Notes: generated by a model not told the origin, from the letters alone. Counted from the first letter of the stretch, positions 7,978-16,064 are shown. The stretch is 43,494 nucleotides of DNA from Nocardia alni (GCF_019038435.1 NZ_JAGPOX010000078.1:1-43494), one strand, 5' to 3'. Numbers and translations are program-made.

Positions 7978-9437
7978 CGCGCATCACCCAGAGGTGCCGT
8001 GACGCCCATCTCTGTACCGGTGAGAGGCTGTACGACAGTAGATTTCGCGCCCATGCGCAGTCCGGGCAGGCGCCAGGTCAGCAGATAGACGATACCGGCG
8101 ACCACGAACCCGACGACGTAGGTCAGATCACCCCAGCCGGGATGATGCACACTCACCCACCCGCGGTAGAACGACAGGTTCCAGAACGGCACCGATGCGA
8201 TCACCCCGGCGGCCCACGCGACGAAGCCCCAATTCAAAACCCTTGTCTCGTCGTAGAGTTCGCCGATTCGCGACTTGTCCTTACGCCCGCCGACGAAGTA
8301 GTCGCCCAGCAGCGCCGCACCGAACGGCGCGATCAGATACGCGCCCAAGAACAGGAAGTTCTTGAACTTGGCCTCGAAACCGGCATCGGCCCACAGACTG
8401 ATGATGTACGCGACGGCGCAGATGACGATGACCGCCGTGCGCCGGCTGACCGGAATCCGCAGTGTCTGAACGGATATCGCGCCGCCGTACACGTTGAGGA
8501 AGTTCTGGGAGAACGACGAGAGCAGCACGACCAGCAGCGCCACCGGAGACCAGGAACCAGTCAACCGGGCCAGCGCGTCGATGGGCTGCTCTCCGGACAT
8601 CGCGGACCCGCCCAGCAGCGCACCGGCGATACCCAGCCAGGACAGCGTGATGAAGTTCCCGGCCACCGTGTACGCGCCCGCGCGCCGGGCGGTGCCGTCG
8701 TCGTCGGGCAGGTAGCGCGAATAGTCCGAGGCGAAGGGCCACCAGGCGATCAGGAACGACAGGAAGAAGCCCGCGAACGTGATCCAGCCGCCGACGCCGC
8801 CGATGTAGTACGACGCGTGGGTGTTGGCATGGAAGCCGACGGTCTTACTGTGGGCGATCGAGACGACCGTGATCAGGACGAACCCGACGAACAACACGAC
8901 CGACAGGATCTTCTCCAGGAAGTGGATCATGTTGTAGCCGAACACGGCCACCACCAGCTGGACCGTCACCAGTACCAGCGCGGAGAGCCAGTACGGGACC
9001 GCGGGTGCGAGCCGGTGCACGGCCTGCGCGCCCAGGATGATCGTCACCGCCGCCCATCCGATGCCCGCGAAGATATTGATGTATGCCACGGGCAGGAAGT
9101 TGCCGAAGAATCCCAGCGGTCCGCGCGACTGGATCTGCTGCGGCACGCCCAGACGGGCGCCCATCTGCGACAGAATGCCCATCACGGCCGCGCCGACCAG
9201 CGAACCCAGCACGATGGCCGTCACCGCCGCGGTCAGCGACAGGCCGTAGGAGACCGCCGAGAAGCCGAGCACCATGATCGGGAAGTTCATGCCCGCGGCG
9301 AACCAGATGGAGAACTGGGAGCGGGGAGTGCCGTGGCGTTCGACGTCGGGGATGTGGTCGACGCCGTACGGCTCGACCGCGGCGACCTTGTTGCGATATT
9401 GCCGGTCGTCGGTGTCCGAAGACGGGGTCTGCGGCAT
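7974..9437 (-). CDS. NCS1-family nucleobase/vitamin:cation symporter
   Basis: A 487-aa inner-membrane transporter of the nucleobase-cation-symport-1 family, with about 12 hydrophobic segments and the family's N-terminal pattern (GVDHIPDVERHGTPRSQFSIWFAAGMN). NCS1 proteins import cytosine, purines, allantoin, hydantoins, thiamine, pyridoxine or nicotinamide riboside with Na+ or H+. The ATG at 9437 is chosen because GGAGGT lies just upstream. It follows the flavin reductase by 59 nt and overlaps the RibB-like start by 4 nt. Its presence in the island argues that the degraded substrate is a small N-heterocycle taken up from outside; the exact ligand is not predictable. Confidence 0.9.
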   Translation of the reverse strand: MPQTPSSDTDDRQYRNKVAAVEPYGVDHIPDVERHGTPRSQFSIWFAAGMNFPIMVLGFSAVSYGLSLTAAVTAIVLGSLVGAAVMGILSQMGARLGVPQQIQSRGPLGFFGNFLPVAYINIFAGIGWAAVTIILGAQAVHRLAPAVPYWLSALVLVTVQLVVAVFGYNMIHFLEKILSVVLFVGFVLITVVSIAHSKTVGFHANTHASYYIGGVGGWITFAGFFLSFLIAWWPFASDYSRYLPDDDGTARRAGAYTVAGNFITLSWLGIAGALLGGSAMSGEQPIDALARLTGSWSPVALLVVLLSSFSQNFLNVYGGAISVQTLRIPVSRRTAVIVICAVAYIISLWADAGFEAKFKNFLFLGAYLIAPFGAALLGDYFVGGRKDKSRIGELYDETRVLNWGFVAWAAGVIASVPFWNLSFYRGWVSVHHPGWGDLTYVVGFVVAGIVYLLTWRLPGLRMGAKSTVVQPLTGTEMGVTAPLGDAR

Positions 9438-9496
9438 TGGGGACCTCCGATATGCCATTTATTGCTGTGGCAGAAGAACAGTGGGATGGGTATCGC

Positions 9497-10003
9497 TCAG
9501 GCGAGCGGGGCGAGTGAACCGCCGTGGAAGAACGCGCCCGCGCTGTAGACCATCGGCGTCCGATCGCTCGCGTCGGCGTGGCGGACGCGGCAGATGAACA
9601 CGGTGTGGGTGAGCGTCTGTAGCCGCTCGCGGATCTCGGCCTCCATCCGCGCGCTGCTGCACTCGATCAGGGGACTGCCGAACGGGCCTGGCCGCCAGTC
9701 GATTCCGGCGAACTTGTCCTCGGATTTGGACGCGAACCGTCCGGCTACCGCGCGCTGGTCGGTGGACAGGATGTTGATCGCCAGGTGATCGGCCCGGAAG
9801 AGGCAGTCATGGGTGTTGGAGGTGCGCTGCACGCACACCATCACCGTCGGCGGGGTAAGGGAGACGCTCGCGAAGGCGTTGACCGCCAACCCTTTCGGCG
9901 TATCCCCGTCCATCGCGGTGATGACGGTGACGCCGGTGACGAACTGCCGATTGACCTGCTTCATCAGGTCGATGTCCACGTCCTGCGACGATGCCTGCGA
10001 CAT
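9497..10003 (-). CDS. Flavin reductase (HpaC/RutF-like, FMN:NAD(P)H)
   Basis: A 168-aa flavin-reductase-like split-barrel protein. It has the typical N-terminal MKQVNRQFVTGVTVITA, the flavin-binding KGLAVNAFASVSLTPPTVMVCVQ arranged as in HpaC/RutF, and the C-terminal HTVFICRV. Such proteins reduce free FMN or FAD with NAD(P)H and hand it to a partner monooxygenase. The obvious partner is the luciferase-like oxygenase in the divergent operon (14243-15286). It lies 28 nt downstream of the SnoaL-like gene in the same operon. Pairing with the oxygenase is inferred from context. Confidence 0.9.
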   Translation of the reverse strand: MSQASSQDVDIDLMKQVNRQFVTGVTVITAMDGDTPKGLAVNAFASVSLTPPTVMVCVQRTSNTHDCLFRADHLAINILSTDQRAVAGRFASKSEDKFAGIDWRPGPFGSPLIECSSARMEAEIRERLQTLTHTVFICRVRHADASDRTPMVYSAGAFFHGGSLAPLA

Positions 10004-10031
10004 GTGGTGCTCCGTATATCTTGCTGGGGTT

Positions 10032-10457
10032 TCAGTCCTGGCCCAGGCGGATGATGCCGAGGGCCGACAGCAGTGCGCGGGGATCCCACGTCACGAATTC
10101 CTCGACGATGCAATCGTTTTCGAAGCGGGCGAAGGTCGCCCCGCTGACCTCGACCTGTCGGCCGGTGGTGGGTATGCCCATGAACGTGCCGGTGTGCGCA
10201 CCGGTGCTGTGCCAGCGGATCGCGGCCCGATCGCCGTCGAGCACGATGTCGTCGATCGTGGTCGTCAGATCGGGAAAGGCAGCGCGTGTGGTCACGATGG
10301 CGGCCTTGAAGGTTTCGCGATCCTGGGCGGGCCCGTGGGCGCCGTGGCGGCGGTATCGCGGGCTCAGCAGGGTGTCGAACGCGTCGACCTCGCCTCGGTC
10401 CCAGGCGGCGCTCCACACGGTCGCGAGCGATTCGCGCCGGGCGGTGGTGTCGGTCAT
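10032..10457 (-). CDS. SnoaL/NTF2-like protein (ester cyclase family)
   Basis: A 141-aa NTF2-fold protein of the SnoaL-like ester-cyclase group (LSPRYRRHGAHGP, AFPDLTTTIDDIVLDGDRAAIRW, GTFMGIPTTGRQVEVSGATFARFE). Family members are polyketide cyclases, isomerases, hydrolases or catalytically silent binding proteins, so no reaction can be assigned. The ATG at 10457 is preferred to one 23 codons upstream because AGGAG precedes it and family homology starts here. It is the first gene of the leftward operon; its promoter (about 10599-10642) carries an operator-like element. Confidence 0.82.
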   Translation of the reverse strand: MTDTTARRESLATVWSAAWDRGEVDAFDTLLSPRYRRHGAHGPAQDRETFKAAIVTTRAAFPDLTTTIDDIVLDGDRAAIRWHSTGAHTGTFMGIPTTGRQVEVSGATFARFENDCIVEEFVTWDPRALLSALGIIRLGQD

Positions 10458-10598
10458 GTCCTGTGCTCCTGATCGGGTTTCGTGGTCGGGACGCGTGCTG
10501 CGATGCGCATCGTTCGAGGAGGGCATCGCGAGGATTCGGGAGTCCGCACCACTGACAAGGGTGCGTGTACTGACCGTGGCGGCTTCAGCGTGTGGCCT

Positions 10599-10642
10599 CT
10601 GCCATGCAAGAGATTATTAAGCGCGTCACATCCGCGTGTCAA
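10599..10642 (-). promoter_or_regulatory. Leftward promoter and operator-like site of the catabolic island
   Basis: On the minus strand a perfect -35 TTGACA (10642-10637) is followed 17 bp later by the A/T-rich -10 region TAATAATCT (about 10619-10611). Immediately downstream, over the expected transcription start, lies CTTGCATGGCAG (10610-10599). This is a near match to the perfect palindrome CTTGCATGCAAG on the divergent promoter. The transcript would have a 5' UTR of about 150 nt before the SnoaL-like gene. Repression by the island's GntR protein is the natural reading. Confidence 0.6.
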
Positions 10643-10764
10643 CGGCTTCGGGCTATTCGATCGGCGATGAGCTCGCTGTCCTGCCACAAATAGCTAATCT
10701 ACCTCTACTGATGCGCCATCCTGACGCGGCGGGTCGCCCCGGTCGTCTAATTCGTGATGCATCC

Positions 10765-10808
10765 TTGACCCACCGTGTGATCCACCTCTAGTGTTCCTTG
10801 CATGCAAG
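10765..10808 (+). promoter_or_regulatory. Rightward leaderless promoter with palindromic operator
   Basis: The -35 TTGACC (10765-10770), 18-bp spacer and -10 TAGTGT (10789-10794) predict transcription starting at or next to the A of the ATG at 10802, giving a leaderless mRNA. The 12-bp perfect palindrome CTTGCATGCAAG (10797-10808) straddles this start site, ideal for steric repression. The layout mirrors that of the leftward promoter. The rest of 10458-10764 contains no gene. Confidence 0.65.
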
Positions 10809-11425
10809 CTTGGAGTCGCATTGGGGCGGGACCCACCATCCGCAAGCTGTCGCTCTATCGGGAGGAGACCGTGACCGAGGCCGGGCAGGCGCCCGCGCGG
10901 CCGGCTTCTCGCGCCAGTGTCGCGGCCGTGGTCGCCAATCCCTGGGTGGGCACCGCCGCGACCACCGACCTGTCCGCACAGGTTCACGAGCTCGCACCAC
11001 TGCTGGCGAAGCTGCTGACCGACCGGCTCATCGACGCCCTCGGCGGCGTGGACCGGATCGAGGCGTTCGGCAAGGCCGCGATCGTCGGCACCGCCGGCGA
11101 GATCGAACACGGCGGTGCGCTGATCCACACCCCGTACTTCGGGAATCTCATGCGCGAGTTCCTCGTGGGCTCATCGATCATCTGTTTCGCCGACGCCCGT
11201 GCCGACGCCGGCGAGCAGCTCATAGTTCCCTTGTGGCACAAGGAACATGCCGCCACGCGCAGCCACTATCAGACCGTGAGCGTGCGAGTGCCCGACGCAC
11301 CGCGCGCCGACGAACTCGTCATCGTCGCGGCCGCGGCGACCGGGCCCCGCCCGCATCCGCGCATCGGCGACCGCACCACCGACCCCGCAATCACCGCCCG
11401 CACATTGGAGGCAGTCCTGTCATGA
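10802..11425 (+). CDS. PF06684 (DUF1185, 'amino acid synthesis') family protein, first copy
   Basis: A 207-aa protein of family PF06684, whose solved members have a variant of the Bacillus chorismate-mutase fold and no firmly assigned reaction. Family features are ANPWVG, FGKAAIVGTAGEIEHGGALIHTPYFGNLMREFL, and SHYQTVSVRVPDAPRADELVIV in their usual order. The ATG at 10802 is used because the predicted first strand IRKLSLYREETVTEAG aligns with the start of the second copy; a GTG at 10871 has a good GGAGGAG but would delete that strand. The stop overlaps the second copy as ATGA. It differs from copy two near the N-terminus and has a longer tail. Confidence 0.85.
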   Translation: MQAWSRIGAGPTIRKLSLYREETVTEAGQAPARPASRASVAAVVANPWVGTAATTDLSAQVHELAPLLAKLLTDRLIDALGGVDRIEAFGKAAIVGTAGEIEHGGALIHTPYFGNLMREFLVGSSIICFADARADAGEQLIVPLWHKEHAATRSHYQTVSVRVPDAPRADELVIVAAAATGPRPHPRIGDRTTDPAITARTLEAVLS

Positions 11426-11973
11426 ACGTCCGCAAGATCGTTACCATCGTCGAGGAGATCCTGACCGAGGGCGGCCGCCCGGTGGCGCCCGCCGCGCGCG
11501 TGGCCATCGTCGCCGCCGTGATCCAGAACCCCTGGGCCGGAATGGGTTTCGTCGATGATCTGGGTCCGGGTATCGACGACAACGCGTCGGCGATCGGTGA
11601 GCTGCTGGCCCCGCGGGTCATGGCCGCGCTGGACGCGCCGGCGCAGGCGTACGGCAAGGCCGCGATCGTGGGTCTGAACGGGGAGATCGAGCACGGCTCC
11701 GGCCTGATCCACACCCTGAAGTTCGGTGACCACTTCCGGAACGCCGCGCAGGCCTCGACGCTGCTGCCCGCGGTCGAGAAGCGCGGCCCGGCCGGGATCG
11801 TGTTCGATATCCCGCTCAAGCACATCACCGATGCCACGATCCGCTCGCACCATCAGACCGTCGAGGTGCGTATCGCCGACGCACCGCACCCGGACGAGAT
11901 CGTGATCGCGCTGGCCGCGGCCGCGCAGGGACGTCCGCAGCAGCGCCTGGCGCCGTTGTCGACCGAGAGGTGA
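11422..11973 (+). CDS. PF06684 (DUF1185) family protein, second copy
   Basis: A 183-aa paralogue of the gene before it, starting canonically with MNVRKIVTIVEEILTEGGRP and keeping IQNPWAGMG, YGKAAIVGLNGEIEHGSGLIHTLKFGDHFR and SHHQTVEVRIADAPHPDEIVIALAAA. It is coupled to copy one by an ATGA overlap and lies 3 nt before the hydrolase. The tight coupling of two diverged copies suggests they act together, perhaps as a mixed oligomer. A role in handling the reactive ring-opened intermediate is an inference from fold: RutC of the Rut pathway also has a chorismate-mutase-like trimeric fold. Confidence 0.87.
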   Translation: MNVRKIVTIVEEILTEGGRPVAPAARVAIVAAVIQNPWAGMGFVDDLGPGIDDNASAIGELLAPRVMAALDAPAQAYGKAAIVGLNGEIEHGSGLIHTLKFGDHFRNAAQASTLLPAVEKRGPAGIVFDIPLKHITDATIRSHHQTVEVRIADAPHPDEIVIALAAAAQGRPQQRLAPLSTER

Positions 11974-11976
11974 TCC

Positions 11977-12708
11977 ATGACAACGCCGACCATGGTGCTG
12001 CTGCACGGTGTCGGGCTCGACCACACGATGTGGGAGCCGGTCGCGGCGCTGCTGGCCGACCGGTTCACCTTGGTCATCCCGGACCTGCCCGGGCATGGGT
12101 CGCGACCCGCGGCCGCGGAGGGCACAACACTCGCCGACCTCTCTGAGGGGGTGGCCGGCGAAATACCTCCCGGCTCGCATCTGGTGGGCTTCTCGCTGGG
12201 TGCGCTCATCGCCCAGCATCTGGCGCTGCACCGTCCGGAACTCGTGGCCACCCTGACCTCGGTCAGCTCGGTATGCCGGCGCACCGAGGCCGAGCGCGAG
12301 GCCGTGCTGGGCCGGTTACGCACCGCGCGAACCGATTTCGCCCGCAGCACCGCCGCATCGATCGCCCGGTGGTACGACGGCACCGACGTCGCTCCCGAAT
12401 GGGTGAGCAGGACTCGGGCGGTGCTGGCGGCCAACGATATTGGATCCTTCGTCAATTGTTACCGCGTATTCGCCACGGCGGACGCCGAACTCGCGCCGGT
12501 ACTCGGTGAGATCACCGTGCCCGCCCTGGCCATTACCGGAAGCGAGGATCCGGGTTCCACGCCGGAGATGACGCATCGGCTGGCCGCAGCGCTGCCCGAC
12601 TGCCGCGCGGTGATCGTCCCGGACGCACGGCACATGCTTCCCATCCAGCGCCCGCGCGAATTCGCCGACACCATAACCACTTTCATCGGAGCGCACGCCC
12701 ATGTCTGA
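11977..12708 (+). CDS. Alpha/beta-fold hydrolase (RutD/PcaD/TgnD-like)
   Basis: A 243-aa alpha/beta hydrolase with a full triad: Ser73 in GFSLGA, Asp191 in GSEDPG, His219 in DARHML, and the oxyanion HGVGLDHTMW. The cap (about residues 100-165) is of the PcaD/RutD type. In related ring-cleavage routes such hydrolases act on enamide or acylaminomethylene-succinate-like intermediates, or on peroxy/carbamate products. It starts 3 nt after the PF06684 pair and overlaps the ALDH start by 8 nt, so all are co-translated. Confidence 0.87.
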   Translation: MTTPTMVLLHGVGLDHTMWEPVAALLADRFTLVIPDLPGHGSRPAAAEGTTLADLSEGVAGEIPPGSHLVGFSLGALIAQHLALHRPELVATLTSVSSVCRRTEAEREAVLGRLRTARTDFARSTAASIARWYDGTDVAPEWVSRTRAVLAANDIGSFVNCYRVFATADAELAPVLGEITVPALAITGSEDPGSTPEMTHRLAAALPDCRAVIVPDARHMLPIQRPREFADTITTFIGAHAHV

Positions 12709-14188
12709 CCTCGAGCAATTGCAGCACTTCATCGGCGGGCAGCACGTGGCCCCCGAGTCCGGTGAGTACTTCGAGAGCACCAACCCGGCCACAGGACAGG
12801 CGCTGTACCTGGCTGCCCGCGGCACCGCTGCCGACATCGATCGTGCTGTCGCGGCGGCGAAGTCGGCGTTCGAGGACGCCGGGTGGCGTGATCTGAGCCA
12901 GACCCGTCGCGGTCGTCTGCTGCGCCGTCTGGGCGATCTGATCGGTGAGAACGCCGAGGAACTGGCCCGGATGGAGGTGCTGGACAACGGAAAGCTGTTG
13001 CGCGAGATGCGTGGACAGCTGGCCACGGTGCCCGAGTACTACTATTACTACGCCGGATTGGCCGACAAGATCCACGGCGAGGTCGTCCCGACCTCCGACC
13101 GCGCGGTACTCAACTACACGCTGCGCGAGCCGCTCGGGGTGGTCGGTGCGATCACTCCGTGGAACTCCCCGCTCACCCTGACCACCAGCAAGCTCGCGCC
13201 CGCGCTGAGCGTCGGGAACACCGTGGTGATCAAGCCCTCGGAGCACACCTCGCGTTCGGCGCTGCGCCTGGCCGAACTGGCCTTGGAAGCCGGATTCCCC
13301 GCCGGCGCGGTCAATGTGGTCACCGGGTTCGGCGCCGAGGCCGGTCAGGCGCTGGTCGATCACCATGATCTGGCGAAGATCTCGTTCACCGGCAGCACGG
13401 CGACCGGTGCGCGCATCGCGGCGGCCACGGCCCGCCGGTTCATCGGCTCGACCCTGGAGCTGGGCGGGAAGTCACCGAATATCGTCTTCGAGGATGCCGA
13501 TGTGGCCAACGCCGCGATGGGCGTTGTCGCGGGAATCTTCGCCGCCGCGGGGCAGACCTGTATCGCGGGCAGTCGTGTGTTCGCCCATCGCGCGGTCTAC
13601 GACGAGCTGCTCGAACGAGTCACCGAGCGCGCCAAGACGATTCGGATCGGCGATCCGCTGGCCCCGGAGACCGAACTCGGGCCGCTGGCCTTCGCCGCAC
13701 AGCGCGACAAGGTCGCCGGCTACGTCGATCTCGGTCGCGACGAGGGTGCGCGAGTGCTCACCGGCGGGAAGGCCGGCGACGGTGGGCTGGGCGGGTACTT
13801 CTACGAGCCCACGGTGCTGGTCGACGTCGACAACGATATGCGGGTGGTCCGCGAGGAGATCTTCGGCCCGGTCGTGGCGATCATGCCGTTCGAGACCGAG
13901 GACGAGGTCCTGCGACTGGCCAACGACACCGACTACGGCCTCGCGGCCGGCGTGTGGACGACGAATTTGGCTCGCGCGCATCGGGTGTCCGCACGGCTGG
14001 ACGCGGGCACGATCTGGGTCAACACCTACCGTGCGATGTCGCCGATGTCTCCGCGGCAGGGTTTCAAGAGCAGCGGCGTCGGCGTCGAGCACGGCACCGA
14101 GACAGTCAAGGAATACACCCGGCTCAAGAGCGTGTGGATCAACACCAGCGAGGAGCCCGTCGCGGATCCGTTCACCATGCGCAGCTGA
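12701..14188 (+). CDS. NAD(P)-dependent aldehyde dehydrogenase
   Basis: A 495-aa ALDH with all catalytic elements: Asn155 in ITPWNSP, NVVTGFG, the general base Glu253 in TLELGGKSPN, the nucleophile Cys287 in GQTCIAG, and EEIFGPVV. It resembles the hydroxymuconic-semialdehyde, betaine-aldehyde and TgnC-type dehydrogenases used to oxidise aldehydes made by ring cleavage. It overlaps the hydrolase by 8 nt and is followed 54 nt later by the oxygenase. The natural job is oxidation of the aldehyde produced by the luciferase-like enzyme; the precise substrate is unknown. Confidence 0.9.
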   Translation: MSDLEQLQHFIGGQHVAPESGEYFESTNPATGQALYLAARGTAADIDRAVAAAKSAFEDAGWRDLSQTRRGRLLRRLGDLIGENAEELARMEVLDNGKLLREMRGQLATVPEYYYYYAGLADKIHGEVVPTSDRAVLNYTLREPLGVVGAITPWNSPLTLTTSKLAPALSVGNTVVIKPSEHTSRSALRLAELALEAGFPAGAVNVVTGFGAEAGQALVDHHDLAKISFTGSTATGARIAAATARRFIGSTLELGGKSPNIVFEDADVANAAMGVVAGIFAAAGQTCIAGSRVFAHRAVYDELLERVTERAKTIRIGDPLAPETELGPLAFAAQRDKVAGYVDLGRDEGARVLTGGKAGDGGLGGYFYEPTVLVDVDNDMRVVREEIFGPVVAIMPFETEDEVLRLANDTDYGLAAGVWTTNLARAHRVSARLDAGTIWVNTYRAMSPMSPRQGFKSSGVGVEHGTETVKEYTRLKSVWINTSEEPVADPFTMRS

Positions 14189-14242
14189 GTTCGGCCGCCC
14201 CGCACACATATTCGCAAAGTTTTTCGTAAAGGAGGAGCAGCA

Positions 14243-15286
14243 GTGAGGTTTTCGCTGTTCGTACACATGGAGCGCTGGGACGACAGCGTGTCCCACCGGC
14301 AACTGTTCGAGAATCTGACCGAGCTGACGCTCATGGCCGAGGCCGGCGGGTTCGAGACCGTGTGGGTCGGTGAGCATCACGCGATGGAGTACACGATCTC
14401 GCCCTCGCCCATGCCGCTGCTGGGGTATCTGGCCGGGCAGACCTCGACGATCCGGCTCGGTGCGGGCACGATCATCGCGCCGTTCTGGAATCCGATCCGG
14501 GCCGCGGGCGAGTGCGCGCTGCTGGACGTGATCAGCAACGGACGCATGGAGGTCGGCCTGGCCCGCGGCGCGTACCAGATCGAATTCGACCGCCTCGCAG
14601 GCGGTCTGTCCGCCACCGAGGGCGGCAAGCACCTGCGCGAGTTGGTGCCCGCCGTCCGCGCGCTGTGGCAGGGCAACTACGCCCACGACGGCGAGATCTG
14701 GCAGTTCCCGACCGCGACCAGTGTCCCGAAACCGGTGCAGCAGCCCACGCCGCCCATGTGGATCGCCGCCCGCGACCCCGACTCACACGACTTCGCCGTC
14801 GCCCAGGGATGCAACGTCATGGTCACCCCGTTGATGAAGGATGACGACGAGGTAGTAGACCTCAAGCGCAAATTCGATACCGCCGTGGACAATCACCCCG
14901 AAGTGCCCAAGCCTCAGATCATGGTGCTGCGCCACACCTATGTCCACCCGGCCGACGAACCGGACGGCTGGCGGCCCGCGGCCGAGGGCATCCAGAAGTT
15001 CTACCGCACCTTCGATGCCTGGTTCGGCAACAAGACCACTCCGGACAACGGGTTCCTCGAACCGAGCCCGGAATCGAAATTCGCCGAGCGGCCGGAGTTC
15101 TCGCCCGAATCGCTGCACAAGACCGCGATGATCGGCACACCCGCCGAGGTCATCGATCGGCTGAAGTTCTACCGGGACCTCGGAGTCGACGAATTCAGCT
15201 TCTGGACCGACAACAGCCTGTCGCACGAGCAGAAGCGCAGGTCCCTCCAGTTGTTCATCGACGAAGTGGTTCCCGCGTTCCGCTGA
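14243..15286 (+). CDS. LLM-class (bacterial luciferase-like) flavin-dependent monooxygenase
   Basis: A 347-aa TIM-barrel monooxygenase using reduced FMN from a separate reductase. The GTG start has a very strong AAAGGAGGAG. Luciferase-family marks are VWVGEHHAMEY (residues about 41-50, active-site His), TIRLGAGTIIAPFWNPIRAAGECALLD-type barrel strands, NGRMEVGLARGAYQIEF and MIGTPAEVIDRL. Relatives include RutA, which opens the uracil ring, and the trigonelline and pyridine ring-opening oxygenases. The flavin reductase sits in the divergent operon under a matching operator. This is the likely entry enzyme of the pathway. Confidence 0.9.
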   Translation: MRFSLFVHMERWDDSVSHRQLFENLTELTLMAEAGGFETVWVGEHHAMEYTISPSPMPLLGYLAGQTSTIRLGAGTIIAPFWNPIRAAGECALLDVISNGRMEVGLARGAYQIEFDRLAGGLSATEGGKHLRELVPAVRALWQGNYAHDGEIWQFPTATSVPKPVQQPTPPMWIAARDPDSHDFAVAQGCNVMVTPLMKDDDEVVDLKRKFDTAVDNHPEVPKPQIMVLRHTYVHPADEPDGWRPAAEGIQKFYRTFDAWFGNKTTPDNGFLEPSPESKFAERPEFSPESLHKTAMIGTPAEVIDRLKFYRDLGVDEFSFWTDNSLSHEQKRRSLQLFIDEVVPAFR

Positions 15287-15304
15287 CACCACCAGGAGAT
15301 CTCG

Positions 15305-15316
15305 CATGTATACAAG
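15305..15316. promoter_or_regulatory. Third operator-like site, before gntR
   Basis: CATGTATACAAG (reverse complement CTTGTATACATG) matches the island operators CTTGCATGCAAG and CTTGCATGGCAG, giving a shared pattern close to CWTGYATRCAAG. TTGTATACAA-like palindromes are common targets of FCD-type GntR regulators. It lies 53 bp upstream of gntR and 19 bp after the monooxygenase stop, consistent with autoregulation. A possible -10 (TACGGT, 15323-15328) follows. Confidence 0.55.
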
Positions 15317-15365
15317 TGCCGGTACGGTAGCGGTGACATCCACTGGGACACCGCCGAGGGGGTAA
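15306..15365 (+). CDS. Possible 19-codon leader ORF before gntR
   Basis: An ATG at 15306 has a textbook AGGAG (15294-15298, 7-nt spacing) and opens a 19-codon frame rich in Thr, Gly and Val, ending in TAA 3 nt before the gntR ATG. It could couple translation of gntR to the upstream operon, or it could be a chance frame created by the operator, which contains the ATG. I recognise no peptide family. Confidence 0.3.
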   Translation: MYTSAGTVAVTSTGTPPRG

Positions 15366-15368
15366 ACG

Positions 15369-16061
15369 ATGGTCGCCACGTCACGCAGGCTCGACACCAG
15401 CAACTTTCAGGAGCGGGCGGCCGACGGACTGCGGGAGATGATCATCTCCGGCGAGCTCGCCCCCGGGCAGCCGCTGTCCGAGATCTCCCTCGCGGAGACG
15501 TTCGGGGTCAGCCGCACGCCCATCCGAGAGGCGTTGAAGCAGTTGCAGATCGAGGGTCTGATCGAAATCAGGCCGCGGATCGGCACTTTCGTCTCGGTGC
15601 CGTCCCGGCGCGAGCTCAACGAGCTGTTCGAGATGAAGCAGCTGCTCGAGGGCGGCGCGGCGCGGCTGATGGCCGCCCGCGGCGACATTCCGGAACTCGC
15701 GGCGATGCGCGACAACGTCCACGAGTCCGATATCGCCGTCGCGGAGGGGAACGTGGAGCGCTATGCCCAATTGGTGCACGAGTTCCACGAGATCCTCATC
15801 GCGGGTGCGGACAACGGGAAGCTGGCCACCCACTACCGCCTGCTGATGAACCAGCTGGCCTACGGGCGCCTGGTGAAAACCTCACTGGCCCAACCGGGAC
15901 GCTCGCTCGAGTCCGAATCCGAGCACCACACGGTCCTGGAGCTGATCATCGCCAAGGACGGCATCGGTGCGGAGAACTGCATGCGCCGGCATGTGCATGC
16001 CAGTCAGCAGGCCCTGATGTCCCAGCTCGAAACCTGGCCCCCGCCTGTGCCTACGACATAG
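15369..16061 (+). CDS. GntR-family regulator, FCD subfamily
   Basis: A 230-aa regulator. The N-terminal winged helix (about residues 10-75) has the GntR signature ELAPGQPLSEISLAETFGVSRTPIREALKQL, followed by LIEIRPRIGTFVS. The C-terminal FCD domain (about 85-215) is all-helical with the expected acidic/His metal-ligand pattern (HEFHEIL, SESEHHTVLELI). FCD regulators usually respond to pathway carboxylates. As the last gene of the rightward operon, with related palindromes at both divergent promoters and its own upstream region, it is the likely controller of the island. It is followed by an intrinsic terminator. Confidence 0.9.
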   Translation: MVATSRRLDTSNFQERAADGLREMIISGELAPGQPLSEISLAETFGVSRTPIREALKQLQIEGLIEIRPRIGTFVSVPSRRELNELFEMKQLLEGGAARLMAARGDIPELAAMRDNVHESDIAVAEGNVERYAQLVHEFHEILIAGADNGKLATHYRLLMNQLAYGRLVKTSLAQPGRSLESESEHHTVLELIIAKDGIGAENCMRRHVHASQQALMSQLETWPPPVPTT

Positions 16062-16064
16062 TGC

